Assembly: GCA_023663685.1 (NCBI GenBank)
Contig: JAMPHB010000004.1
Span: 1-64,000 of the forward strand
Reading direction: 5' to 3'
DNA length: 64,000 nucleotides
From: Blautia sp.
GTDB taxonomy: Bacteria > Bacillota > Clostridia > Lachnospirales > Lachnospiraceae
This document shows positions 54,852-62,368 of the stretch, piece after piece. The position numbers and the translations under genes are program-made. Each line of letters opens with the position of its first letter. Positions within the stretch are counted from its first letter, which is position 1. A model generated the notes under the pieces. It made no database searches and had not been told where the DNA came from. It saw only the letters and a list, made by a program, of their open reading frames with translations.

Positions 54852-55771
54852 GAACGGAGCTTTTCACAGTGGCGGCAGAGGCGGCAGGAGAGAGGCTGGA
54901 TAAGTTTTTAGGCGAAATTTATCCGGATTTCTCCCGTTCCTTTTTGCAAAAGCTCATCCGGGAGGGAAATGTGCTGGTCAATGACAAGCCGCAGAAAACC
55001 GGATATTCCCTGAGGGCTTCGGATGTTTTAAGGGTGGAGATACCGGATTTGGAAGAAACGGATATACAGCCGGAGGATATTCCGCTGGATATTCTGTACG
55101 AGGATGAGGACGTACTGATCGTCAATAAGCCCAAGGGTATGGTGGTGCACCCGTCGGCCGGACATGAATCGGGAACCCTTGTGAACGCTGTGATGTACCA
55201 CTGTAAGGATTCCCTGAGCGGCATAGGGGGAGAGCTGAGACCGGGGATTGTACACCGGATTGATATGGATACGACGGGCTCTTTGATTGTCTGTAAGAAC
55301 GACGAGAGCCATATTGCAATTGCTAAGCAGATCAAGGAGCATACGGTGACAAGAATCTACGAGGGTATTGTCTGTGGGAATCTGCCGGAGGATCACGGCA
55401 GAATCTGCGCGCCCGTCGGCCGCCATGCTGCTGACCGCAAAAAGATGGCCGTCAACGAGAAGAATGGCAAGCCCGCGATTACACATTATCAGGTGCTGGA
55501 GCAGTTTGAGGGCTACAGTTATGTACAGTTTCGTCTGGAAACAGGAAGAACCCACCAGATCCGGGTACACATGGCACATATTGGGCACCCGCTGCTGGGA
55601 GATACATTATATTCCAGCGGGAAAACCCGTTTTAAGCATCTGCAGGGACAGACGCTGCATGCCAGAACTATTGGCTTTATCCATCCGCGCAGCGGGAAAT
55701 ATATGGAATTTTCTGCTCCATTGCCGGATTATTTTGAAAAATTATTATCTGTATTGAAATCCACACGATAA
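54848..55771 (+). CDS. RluA/RluD-family rRNA pseudouridine synthase
   Basis: The 307-residue enzyme makes pseudouridine in large-subunit rRNA. It has an N-terminal S4 domain (about 12-60, RLDKFLGEIYPDFSRSFLQ) and the catalytic motif HRIDMDTTGSLIV (Asp is the nucleophile). The family motif normally reads HRLDxxTSGLLV, so the C-terminal S-G-L is T-G-S here. LspA followed by an RluD homologue is the standard Firmicutes order (lspA-rluD/ylyB). Confidence 0.93.
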   Translation: MRTELFTVAAEAAGERLDKFLGEIYPDFSRSFLQKLIREGNVLVNDKPQKTGYSLRASDVLRVEIPDLEETDIQPEDIPLDILYEDEDVLIVNKPKGMVVHPSAGHESGTLVNAVMYHCKDSLSGIGGELRPGIVHRIDMDTTGSLIVCKNDESHIAIAKQIKEHTVTRIYEGIVCGNLPEDHGRICAPVGRHAADRKKMAVNEKNGKPAITHYQVLEQFEGYSYVQFRLETGRTHQIRVHMAHIGHPLLGDTLYSSGKTRFKHLQGQTLHARTIGFIHPRSGKYMEFSAPLPDYFEKLLSVLKSTR

Positions 55772-55783
55772 TTGAGGTATAAT
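55754..55783 (+). promoter_or_regulatory. Sigma-A-type promoter for the cytidylate-kinase-like gene
   Basis: TTGAAA (55754-55759) lies at the end of the rluD-family gene, and a perfect TATAAT is at 55778-55783, giving an 18-bp spacer. The predicted start site is about 37 bp upstream of the ATG at 55827. Confidence 0.6.
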
Positions 55784-55826
55784 AAAAAGAAATGAGATAA
55801 ATCTACATGCAAGAGGGAGGACAGCT

Positions 55827-56450
55827 ATGGGGAATCAGGTCTATACAATTGGAAGGGAATTTGGCAGCAATGGCTATGATGTTGGACGGCTTCTGGCAGA
55901 ACGCCTGGGGGTAAAGCTGTACGATAAGGAGCTTTTAGCGCAGGCGGCCAAGGATTCCGGCTTCTGTGAAGAAATTTTTGAAAATCACGACGAGAAGCCG
56001 ACCAGCAGCTTTTTGTATTCACTGGTCATGGATACATATTCAGGAGGAAGCTATTCATCTGCGCCTTTTTTGGATATGCCGTTGAACCACAAGGTGTTTC
56101 TGGCACAGTTTGACACGATCAAGAAGCTTGCGGAAAAGGAATCGTGCGTGATTGTGGGACGCTGTGCGGATTATGCACTTGCCAATAACCCGGATTGTCT
56201 GAATGTGTTCGTACATGCGGATATGGAGGACAGGATTCGCTGGGTGAGCAAGCGCAGGGATCTTACAGAGAATAAGGCAAGGGATCTGATTCAGAAAACC
56301 GACAAGCAGCGCGCGAGCTATTACAATTATTATACCTGCAAGAAGTGGGGAGATTCCAGAAGCTATGATCTGTGTCTCAATACCAGTAAGCTTACCCTGG
56401 AGGATTGCGTGGATATAATTCTGATGTATCGGGAGCGGATGAAGAAATAA
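55827..56450 (+). CDS. Cytidylate kinase-like family protein
   Basis: The 207-residue P-loop protein has the N-terminal site TIGREFGSNGYDVGRLLAERLG, as in the cytidylate-kinase-like family that is abundant in clostridia and differs from the true Cmk. The conserved YDKELL segment and KSSHWG-like YYTCKKWGDSRSYDLCLNT C-terminus are present. The nucleotide substrate is not established for this family. RBS GGGAGGA precedes ATG. Confidence 0.9.
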   Translation: MGNQVYTIGREFGSNGYDVGRLLAERLGVKLYDKELLAQAAKDSGFCEEIFENHDEKPTSSFLYSLVMDTYSGGSYSSAPFLDMPLNHKVFLAQFDTIKKLAEKESCVIVGRCADYALANNPDCLNVFVHADMEDRIRWVSKRRDLTENKARDLIQKTDKQRASYYNYYTCKKWGDSRSYDLCLNTSKLTLEDCVDIILMYRERMKK

Positions 56451-56459
56451 TGTGTATGT

Positions 56460-56506
56460 AACCCACTATGACACTTTCAAAATGAAAGATGACGTAGTGG
56501 GTTTTT
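56460..56506 (+). terminator. Rho-independent terminator, compound hairpin
   Basis: AACCCACTA (56460-56468) pairs with TAGTGGGTT (56495-56503), and an inner stem CTTTCA/TGAAAG (56474-56479 with 56483-56488) folds inside. A run of five T residues (56502-56506) ends the element. It terminates the cytidylate-kinase-like gene. Confidence 0.85.
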
Positions 56507-56507
56507 A

Positions 56508-56993
56508 CTATGATTCAGGCATTTGTATAAATTCAACTTTCTCTCCATCCGAAACGCCAACATACATTTCAGATGTAAATCTGCCTTTTTTACAGTAATG
56601 CTCCATGACATATTTTGCTGTGTACGGCATTTCAAGATGACATATTTCATCAATTCGAAACCACTTACATATACCTTCGTTTGACGTCAACTGATCAGTA
56701 GATTTTAAACCGGCAAAAAAATAATAGTTCTGCCTTATTTCTCCTTTTGTTCTTCTTAATGTTATATATCGTAAGGATAGTCCCTCTATATCTGCTTCGT
56801 CTATTCCAAGTTCTTCCTTCATTTCCCTCAATACACAAGATCGTGCATCATTCAATTCATATTCTTCAAAGTGACCTCCGGCTGAGCCTGTCCAAACATT
56901 ATTTACAACTTTTCCGCCCTGTCTGTATAGAAGTAGAATCTTATTATCTTTTAACAAATATATAGAAGTCATATTTCGCAATTTACCAATCAT
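56508..56993 (-). CDS. Nudix hydrolase
   Basis: The 161-residue protein has a Nudix box (GGHFEEYELNDARSCVLREM, then KEELGI) with the catalytic REMKEE segment intact and two extra residues between the glycines and RE compared with the textbook box. The substrate may be an oxidised nucleotide, but none can be deduced. The gene is noticeably more AT-rich than its neighbours, has the RBS AAAGGAG and is flanked by a terminator and the repeat-rich island, so recent acquisition is possible. Confidence 0.9.
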   Translation of the reverse strand: MIGKLRNMTSIYLLKDNKILLLYRQGGKVVNNVWTGSAGGHFEEYELNDARSCVLREMKEELGIDEADIEGLSLRYITLRRTKGEIRQNYYFFAGLKSTDQLTSNEGICKWFRIDEICHLEMPYTAKYVMEHYCKKGRFTSEMYVGVSDGEKVEFIQMPES

Positions 56994-57187
56994 ATTAATT
57001 TCTCCTTTTAGTGCTAAAAGCCGGGTGAGCGGCTTAAACGGACAGAACTATTCGTTAAACTTGTGTTTTGCGAATAGTTTTCTGCATGTCCTCAGGGGGG
57101 CACGGCTCCCTTTTTTGGGGGGATTTTGCAGGATTGGCTGTACCCTGATGTTGTATCCGACCATAATGGGGAAGATATGTTGCTATT

Positions 57188-57239
57188 GTCAAGTAAAGGG
57201 AAGCTTGTTGCAGACGCACCAGACTTCCCTTTTCTTGAC
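57188..57239 (+). other. 16-bp-stem hairpin
   Basis: GTCAAGTAAAGGGAAG (57188-57203) and CTTCCCTTTTCTTGAC (57224-57239) pair at 15 of 16 positions around a 20-base loop. It is the strongest internal fold of the island and may form part of a structured RNA or a transposable-repeat end. Confidence 0.7.
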
Positions 57240-57510
57240 CTTAGCACATTGTGGGGAAGCTGTCAAGCCCAAGCTCCGCTTGGAAGCTTTCTAAGGCGAA
57301 AGGCTTTCTCATATCGCCGCCGCAGGGGGCGAACGTCACATGGGGGCGCTGTGCGCCCGTGTGATGGCTTTTCCGCGCTCTGCGGATTCCGAACCGCCTA
57401 ACGGCTCCCGGAATGGCTACGGAAGGTTTTAGAAAGGCCTGAGCATAACGACAGCCTATAGGGAGAGCGACGCGCTGTCGCTGGCCGTCGCTCCCTCCGC
57501 AGATTTCCAC

Positions 57511-57539
57511 TTGACTTCTTGTCCGTTTTATGGTACACT
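57511..57539 (+). promoter_or_regulatory. Strong promoter-like sequence inside the island
   Basis: TTGACT (57511-57516) and TACACT (57534-57539) have a 17-bp spacer. Transcription would start near 57546. The terminator hairpin at 57556-57595 follows at once, so the product would be an RNA of only about 50 nucleotides. Confidence 0.5.
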
Positions 57540-57555
57540 ATCCCAAACTTCATAG

Positions 57556-57595
57556 AAAAGCTCCCCTGCCATCCCTCGGCAGAGGGGGCTTTTTG
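57556..57595 (+). terminator. Terminator-like hairpin with T-run
   Basis: AAAAGCTCCCCTGCC (57556-57570) pairs, with small mismatches, with GGCAGAGGGGGCTTTT (57578-57593) around a seven-base loop, and ends in TTTTT. The A-rich left flank means it could also work on the minus strand. Confidence 0.75.
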
Positions 57596-57958
57596 TTTAG
57601 ATGGATATGGCGAACCATAATCCTGCTTTTCCTGCTTTTCCTTTGCAGGAAAGAAATGGATTCCCGAACGCTCCGCTCCATGATTACGCCGTGCATCACC
57701 AGAGGGGCAACTATTCGCAAAACATCTTGTTTAACCAAATAGTTGTCGAACGAGCGTTCTCCGCTTCACAAGGACGAACGAATGTCGACCGCTGTCAACT
57801 ACCACTCCGCCCTGCTGCGTTTTCGTTAAACGCGGTCGGTGTTTTGCGAATAGTTTTCTTGCTTAACAAATATACTACCACTCCGCGTCCGTTATGTAAA
57901 GGATAAGTTTAAATTTTGTGAAAACTTTCGTTAAATCTTGTATCATTATGCCAAATTT

Positions 57959-58408
57959 TTATGCCAGTATCTCGGAATCCAGAACAATGGTAAACGGTCC
58001 ATCGTTACAAAGTGAAATCTGCATATCGGTGCCGAAAATACCAGTCTGAACGTTTGAAATGGATTTCCTGCATTCGCAAATAATATACTCATATAAGGAA
58101 TTTGCGAGTTCCGGTGCGCCGGCTTCTGTGAAAGAAGGCCGGTTTCCTTTTCTGCAGTTTGCATACAAAGTGAACTGTGAAATCAACAGTAATGAGCCGT
58201 TTACATCTGTCAGGGAAAGATTCGTTTTTCCCTCTGCATCCTCAAAAATGCGTATATTCAGCAGCTTGCGAAGCATTTTATCAGCAATTGCCTCTGTATC
58301 TGTCTGGGAAATTCCGATAAATACGCAAAAGCCTTTGGCGATTTCACTGGTAATATTTCCCTCCACCTCACATTTTGCGGATGTGACTCTCTGAATTACA
58401 AAACGCAT
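57959..58408 (-). CDS. dtd: D-aminoacyl-tRNA deacylase
   Basis: Dtd hydrolyses D-amino acids wrongly attached to tRNA, and also Gly-tRNA(Ala). The 149-residue protein has the N-terminal MRFVIQRVTSAKCEV, the motif LISQFTLYANCRKGNRPSF and the cross-subunit motif DGPFTIVLDSE (usual GPVT). Start at 58408 follows AGGAGAG on the minus strand; a longer open frame to 58471 lacks an RBS. It borders the non-coding island at its 3' end. Confidence 0.95.
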   Translation of the reverse strand: MRFVIQRVTSAKCEVEGNITSEIAKGFCVFIGISQTDTEAIADKMLRKLLNIRIFEDAEGKTNLSLTDVNGSLLLISQFTLYANCRKGNRPSFTEAGAPELANSLYEYIICECRKSISNVQTGIFGTDMQISLCNDGPFTIVLDSEILA

Positions 58409-58534
58409 AGATATTCTCTCCTGTTCATTTATGATAGGAAGAATTATATCATAAGCAGCTATCTTTTGCACTATATTAGGACTGGTTTCCGGCAGGAAAA
58501 TGCTATATAATGGAAGTATTGATGGAGGAAATGC

Positions 58535-59257
58535 ATGAAATTACAACAGCTATACAGTTTGGTTCGGCAGGCTGTGCAGGATTACCGAATGATTGCGGAG
58601 GGAGACCGGATCGCAATCGGTATTTCGGGAGGAAAGGACTCTCTCACTCTTTTGTATGCACTTGCCGGACTGCGCAGGTTCTATCCCATATCCTATGAGC
58701 TTGTGGCAATCACTGTTGATCTGGGTTTTGAGGATATGGATTTTTCCAAGATTCGCAAGCTGTGTGAGACGCTGGATGTAGAGTATCATATCGTAAGCAC
58801 GGACATTGGCAGAATCGTTTTTGAGGAGAAAAAGGACTCCTCCCACTGCTCTCTCTGTGCAAAAATGCGAAAGGGAGCCCTGAATCAGAGGGGGCTGGAG
58901 CTTGGCTGTAATAAGATTGCTTATGCCCATCACAAGGATGATATGGTAGAGACTGCTCTTCTGTCTCTTTTCTATGAAGGGCGTTTCTATTGCTTTCCTC
59001 CAGTGACTCACCTAGATCACACAGGGCTTACGGTCATACGGCCGCTTATGTATGTCCGTGAATGCGAGGTGCTGGGATTTTCACACAAATATAAACTGCC
59101 GGTAGTGTATAACACTTGTCCGGCAGATGGAGCCGGCAAACGCACCTATATAAAACGAACGCTCTGCCAGCTTATGGAGGATAACCCGGAGATCAAAAAA
59201 CATATATTTCATGCGATTCAGGAGGCGGGACTTCCCGACTGGCCGGATAAAATTTAA
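58535..59257 (+). CDS. TtcA-family tRNA thiolation / PP-loop ATPase
   Basis: The 240-residue protein has the PP-loop ISGGKDSLTLLYAL (about 28-41) and CSLCAKMRKGAL, a CxxC typical of the TtcA group that uses an iron-sulfur cluster to thiolate tRNA cytidine 32. The C-terminal part is shorter than in E. coli TtcA. Without a search I cannot separate true TtcA from related clostridial paralogues. RBS GGAGGAAATG precedes ATG at 58535. It is followed after 18 bp by the recombinase gene. Confidence 0.88.
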   Translation: MKLQQLYSLVRQAVQDYRMIAEGDRIAIGISGGKDSLTLLYALAGLRRFYPISYELVAITVDLGFEDMDFSKIRKLCETLDVEYHIVSTDIGRIVFEEKKDSSHCSLCAKMRKGALNQRGLELGCNKIAYAHHKDDMVETALLSLFYEGRFYCFPPVTHLDHTGLTVIRPLMYVRECEVLGFSHKYKLPVVYNTCPADGAGKRTYIKRTLCQLMEDNPEIKKHIFHAIQEAGLPDWPDKI

Positions 59258-59275
59258 TACAGCGAGGACGATAGA

Positions 59276-60328
59276 ATGAAAAGAGAAAAAGCATATTATG
59301 AAAACGTAAATATGGACAATGAGTTGAAGCTGAGGCATCAGATTGCCCTGCTCCCCACGTTTTGCAAACAGTTTTTTATTGGAATTGAGCCGACAACTGC
59401 ATCCCGGACAAGAATTGCCTACGCCTATGATCTGGGTTGTTTTTTTGATTACCTGCACGAAAATAATCCAATCTGCAAAAAAATGGAAATCCGGGAGTTT
59501 CCTCTCTCACTGCTCGATCAGTTGACACCCATGGATATTGAGGAATACTTATATTATTTAAAACTCTATGAGAAGGATGGAGAGGTTCACACCAACGACG
59601 AGAGGGGCATCAAGCGTAAGCTCGCATCCCTTCGCACCTTCTATAACTATTTCTTTAAGAACGAGCTCATAGACACAAACCCGGCGGTAAAGGTCGATAT
59701 GCCAAAAATACATGACAAGACGATCATACGCCTTGATGTAGATGAGGTCGCCCGCCTGCTGGATGAAGTGGAATCTGGCGAAAGTCTGACAGAAAGACAG
59801 CGAAAATACCATGAGCGAACCAAAACACGCGATCTCGCGATCCTTACTCTCCTGCTGGGAACCGGTATACGCGTGTCTGAATGTGTCGGTCTGGATTTAA
59901 CGGACGTGGATTTCAAAAACAATGGAATAAAGATTCACCGCAAGGGAGGCGCCGAGGTGATTGTATATTTTGGAGACGAAGTAGCGGAGGCCGTAGAAAA
60001 CTATATGATCCTGCGGCGGGATATTGTTCCGGTGGAGGGACACAGCAATGCCCTCTTTCTTTCTATGCAAAATAAAAGAATTACCGTGCGTGCGGTCGAA
60101 AATCTTACAAAAAAATATGCAAAGCTTGTGACGAATCTAAAAAATATTACCCCCCACAAGCTACGGAGTACTTATGGAACCAGTCTCTACAGAGAGACCG
60201 GGGATATCTATCTGGTGGCGGACGTTCTCGGACATAAGGATGTCAATACCACGCGAAAGCACTACGCCGCCATCGAAGACGACCGGCGGCGTGAGGCGGC
60301 AAAGCATGTACATCTGCGGGAGGATTAG
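59276..60328 (+). CDS. Tyrosine recombinase, XerC/XerD-like
   Basis: The 350-residue protein has an N-terminal SAM-like core-binding domain (about 20-130) and a catalytic domain with all tyrosine-recombinase residues: Arg in GTGIRVSE, Lys in IHRKGG, HKLR, HK in LGHKDVNTTRKHY and the nucleophile Tyr. The size and lack of accessory domains fit a chromosomal Xer-type recombinase. No attachment-site repeats or phage genes flank it. Its stop overlaps the convergent plsC stop. Confidence 0.9.
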   Translation: MKREKAYYENVNMDNELKLRHQIALLPTFCKQFFIGIEPTTASRTRIAYAYDLGCFFDYLHENNPICKKMEIREFPLSLLDQLTPMDIEEYLYYLKLYEKDGEVHTNDERGIKRKLASLRTFYNYFFKNELIDTNPAVKVDMPKIHDKTIIRLDVDEVARLLDEVESGESLTERQRKYHERTKTRDLAILTLLLGTGIRVSECVGLDLTDVDFKNNGIKIHRKGGAEVIVYFGDEVAEAVENYMILRRDIVPVEGHSNALFLSMQNKRITVRAVENLTKKYAKLVTNLKNITPHKLRSTYGTSLYRETGDIYLVADVLGHKDVNTTRKHYAAIEDDRRREAAKHVHLRED

Positions 60329-61053
60329 CCGGAGGCTTCCGGCAGGATTTCGTTGATTTTCTCCTGAATCCGCTCTTTGACCAATGCTGCAAGCTCCTGC
60401 GTCTTCATGTTTCGGTATTCGTCATAGGTGATTGGTTTTAAATAATGTACCTGCGTAGTAATCGGGCCAATATGAAAGCTGTTGAATACTTTGTAAGAGT
60501 CAATCAGCGCAATTGGCACAATCGGAGCCTTGGACTTTAACGCAATCTTAAAGCTGCCAGCCTTGAAATCACAGACGGCATTTCGGTTATTAAATTTATA
60601 TCCGCCTTCGGGGAACAAAATGTAGCGTTTCCCCTCGGCAACCTCCCTCGCGACCTGGGTAATCACCGTGATTCCCTGGCGTGGATTATCCTTTTCCAGG
60701 CGTTTGGCCTGTACCAGATCACAGAATTCCCTCACAAGAATCGTGTGGGACTTGCGCTTATCCATCACAAAAGAACAGGGCTTCTTGTGGGTATACATGA
60801 TGCCGAGCACATCGTACTTTCCCTGATGGTTCGGATACATCATATATCCCCCCTCTTCCGGCAGATTCTCCAGACCATAAGCCTCTGTCGTAATCTTTCC
60901 CGTCTTATTCATCAGATAAATCACATGATGAACAAGGGCATATCTCTGCTCCACGGTGTAGCGCTCCGGGTGATCCGCCCGTTTCCGCATTTTCGGGATC
61001 ATATATGGCGCCCGGTGTAAATTCATAAAAATCACATAAAACAATTTCAACAT
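60325..61053 (-). CDS. plsC: 1-acyl-sn-glycerol-3-phosphate acyltransferase (PlsC-like)
   Basis: The 242-residue membrane-associated enzyme acylates lysophosphatidic acid. The catalytic NHQGKYD (NHxxxxD) and the glycerol-phosphate-binding FPEGGYKF (usual FPEGTR) motifs are visible. It has a hydrophobic N-terminal segment. RBS GGGGAGAG precedes ATG. A good promoter lies just upstream at 61076-61104. The 3' end overlaps the recombinase gene by 4 bp. Confidence 0.92.
   Translation of the reverse strand: MLKLFYVIFMNLHRAPYMIPKMRKRADHPERYTVEQRYALVHHVIYLMNKTGKITTEAYGLENLPEEGGYMMYPNHQGKYDVLGIMYTHKKPCSFVMDKRKSHTILVREFCDLVQAKRLEKDNPRQGITVITQVAREVAEGKRYILFPEGGYKFNNRNAVCDFKAGSFKIALKSKAPIVPIALIDSYKVFNSFHIGPITTQVHYLKPITYDEYRNMKTQELAALVKERIQEKINEILPEASG
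60328..60343. terminator. Hairpin at overlapping convergent stop codons
   Basis: GCCGGA (60328-60333) pairs with TCCGGC (60338-60343) over a four-base loop. It starts at the last base of the recombinase stop and lies inside the final codons of plsC. A T-run is lacking, so termination is plausible but weak. Confidence 0.45.
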
Positions 61054-61075
61054 ACAAATCTCTCCCCATATAGGG

Positions 61076-61104
61076 ATTATAATGCAAATGCTTTAATTTT
61101 TCAA
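61076..61104 (-). promoter_or_regulatory. Sigma-A-type promoter for plsC
   Basis: On the minus strand TTGAAA (61099-61104) and a perfect TATAAT (61076-61081) are 17 bp apart. This lies 23 bp upstream of the plsC start. Confidence 0.7.
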
Positions 61105-61151
61105 CTTTCCTTATGAGAAGATTATTCGTATTTTTTGAAAATAATATGCGC

Positions 61152-61529
61152 TTACTTCTCTTCCGCCGAATAATAGGGAACAACGATGTATGCATCCCGG
61201 TGAATCTGCCCGTCCGACAGTCCGTTCAGATCACTGACTTCGCGGATAAAGGACTCCTTGTCCATAACGCCATCTACCGTATAGGTGTCTGCAATATCCC
61301 AGAGGGTATCTCCCCTCTCAAGGCGGATACTTGTATAATACTTGTGTAAAGCTTCCGCCCTGCCGGAATTCGCCAATGTCCGGATGCTGCTTCCAAGAAG
61401 AATGGCAAGACAGACAAAAATAATAACAGCCAGCGCAAGCATTTGCTTTTGTACCTGTAAAGCGCGGGCACGCTTTTTTAAGAGGTAGTTTGCCCTCTGT
61501 GAAATTTCAGAATTATATACTCTCTTCAT
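61152..61529 (-). CDS. LysM-domain membrane protein, YneA-like SOS division inhibitor
   Basis: The 125-residue protein has a basic cytosolic N-terminus, one transmembrane helix (about 32-53, MLALAVIIFVCLAILLGSS) and an extracytoplasmic LysM domain (about 70-120, IRLERGDTLWDIADTY). This is the architecture of Bacillus YneA, which blocks division during DNA damage. Start at 61529 is 6 bp from GGGAGG. The upstream region holds a consensus promoter overlapped by two LexA-type boxes. lexA itself is not in the window. Confidence 0.8.
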   Translation of the reverse strand: MKRVYNSEISQRANYLLKKRARALQVQKQMLALAVIIFVCLAILLGSSIRTLANSGRAEALHKYYTSIRLERGDTLWDIADTYTVDGVMDKESFIREVSDLNGLSDGQIHRDAYIVVPYYSAEEK

Positions 61530-61571
61530 ATCCATCCTCCCGTGTAAAACCCATCATCTGAACATTTATTC

Positions 61572-61585
61572 TGAACAACTGTTCG
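61572..61585. promoter_or_regulatory. LexA (SOS) box 1
   Basis: TGAACAACTGTTCG matches the Gram-positive LexA box (GAAC-N4-GTTC) exactly in its core. It covers the predicted transcription start of the LysM gene. A degenerate copy, GAACATTTATTC, lies at 61560-61571. Confidence 0.8.
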
Positions 61586-61590
61586 TATAT

Positions 61591-61619
61591 ACTATAACAT
61601 GTGAACAAATGTTTGTCAA
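61591..61619 (-). promoter_or_regulatory. Promoter of the LysM (YneA-like) gene
   Basis: On the minus strand a perfect TTGACA (61614-61619) and TATAGT (61591-61596) are separated by 17 bp. Two LexA boxes overlap the spacer and the start site. Confidence 0.8.
61602..61615. promoter_or_regulatory. LexA (SOS) box 2
   Basis: TGAACAAATGTTTG has one mismatch in the GAAC-N4-GTTC core. It lies in the promoter spacer, 30 bp from box 1 (about three helical turns), so both LexA dimers would sit on the same face. Confidence 0.7.
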
Positions 61620-61706
61620 GAACATATTTTCAAATTTTGACCATTACATGAAAGGAACATTTTGATTTTTAATATGACATTTTTATATGTATATAGAAAC
61701 TATAAT

Positions 61707-61734
61707 CGCCCCGCAATGGTGAAATTGCGGGGCG
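61707..61734 (-). terminator. Terminator of the cotJ operon
   Basis: CGCCCCGCAAT (61707-61717) pairs perfectly with ATTGCGGGGCG (61724-61734), six-base loop. It lies just past the cotJC stop. The T-run on the minus strand is poor (ATTATAGTTTC). Confidence 0.7.
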
Positions 61735-61756
61735 GACTCTTTTCTGCAGGCAGAAC

Positions 61757-62365
61757 TTATTTATTACAGAAGCAGTCGAAGTCAGGATTAAATGCATAGA
61801 AGTTTTTACTGTCCAGATCCTCCTGCACCATTCGAAGCGCTTCACCGAAACGCTGAAAATGCACAATCTCCCTCTCACGCAGGAAGCGGATCGGGTCGGC
61901 CACCTCATGGTCGGTCGCGAGACGCAGAATATTGTCATAGGTCTTTCTGGCCTTCTGCTCCGCCGCAAGATCCTCCACAAGGTCTGCGATGGCATCACCG
62001 CTGGACTGGAACTCGCAGGCATTAAACGGGATACCGCCTGCCGCCTGCGGCCAGATACCCGCGGTGTGGTCGATATAGTAGGGGGCAAAACCTGCGGCTT
62101 CCAGCTCCTGCGCGCTTAAGCCCTTCGTCAGCTGACGCACAATGGCGCCGATCATCTCAAAGTGGGCAAGCTCCTCGGTACCGATATCGGTCAAAAGTCC
62201 GGCAACTCTCGCATTATAAGTGGAAAAGCGCTGGGACAGATAACGGGTGGAGGCGGAAAGCTCTCCGTCCGGCCCGCCATACTGACTGATAATATAGGAA
62301 GCCAGCTTGGCGTTTGGCGTTGTAATATTTACCGGATACTCTAATCGTTTTTCATAACTCCACAT
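61757..62365 (-). CDS. cotJC: Spore coat protein CotJC, manganese-catalase family
   Basis: The 202-residue protein has the ferritin-like manganese catalase fold, with metal-ligand segments IGTEELAHFEMIGAIV and EREIVHFQRFGEAL. CotJC is a coat or inner-coat protein made in the mother cell in Bacillus and clostridia. The gene is the last of the cotJA-B-C operon. RBS GGAAGGAGGAAG precedes ATG. Its N-terminus MWSYEKRLEYPVNI is typical of CotJC. Confidence 0.95.
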   Translation of the reverse strand: MWSYEKRLEYPVNITTPNAKLASYIISQYGGPDGELSASTRYLSQRFSTYNARVAGLLTDIGTEELAHFEMIGAIVRQLTKGLSAQELEAAGFAPYYIDHTAGIWPQAAGGIPFNACEFQSSGDAIADLVEDLAAEQKARKTYDNILRLATDHEVADPIRFLREREIVHFQRFGEALRMVQEDLDSKNFYAFNPDFDCFCNK

Positions 62366-62368
62366 AGA

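Larger units (their letters stand above)
57003..57958. other. Hairpin-rich non-coding island with dispersed repeats
   Basis: About 0.95 kb between the Nudix gene and dtd lacks a credible gene: the open frames are short, overlap in several frames and lack RBSs. It contains many inverted repeats: 57188-57203/57224-57239; CCAAGC/GCTTGG at 57269-57283; 57336-57349/57353-57364; ATTCCG...CGGAAT near 57388-57412; and AGGGAGAGCGACG/CGTCGCTCCCT at 57460-57496. A motif GTTTTGCGAATAGTTTTCT occurs at 57065-57083 and 57841-57859, and a core inverted copy is at 57709-57724. CGTTAAAC lies beside the direct copies. Confidence 0.75.

Noticed and set aside
57025..57906. Short open frames of 70-101 codons in the island
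   Set aside because: They overlap one another on both strands, lack RBSs, and follow from hairpin and repeat sequence; none has a recognisable protein pattern.
59276..60328. Tyrosine recombinase as the integrase of a mobile element
   Set aside because: No att-like direct repeats, no tRNA target and no phage or conjugation genes lie beside it; its size and neighbours fit a chromosomal Xer-type recombinase.
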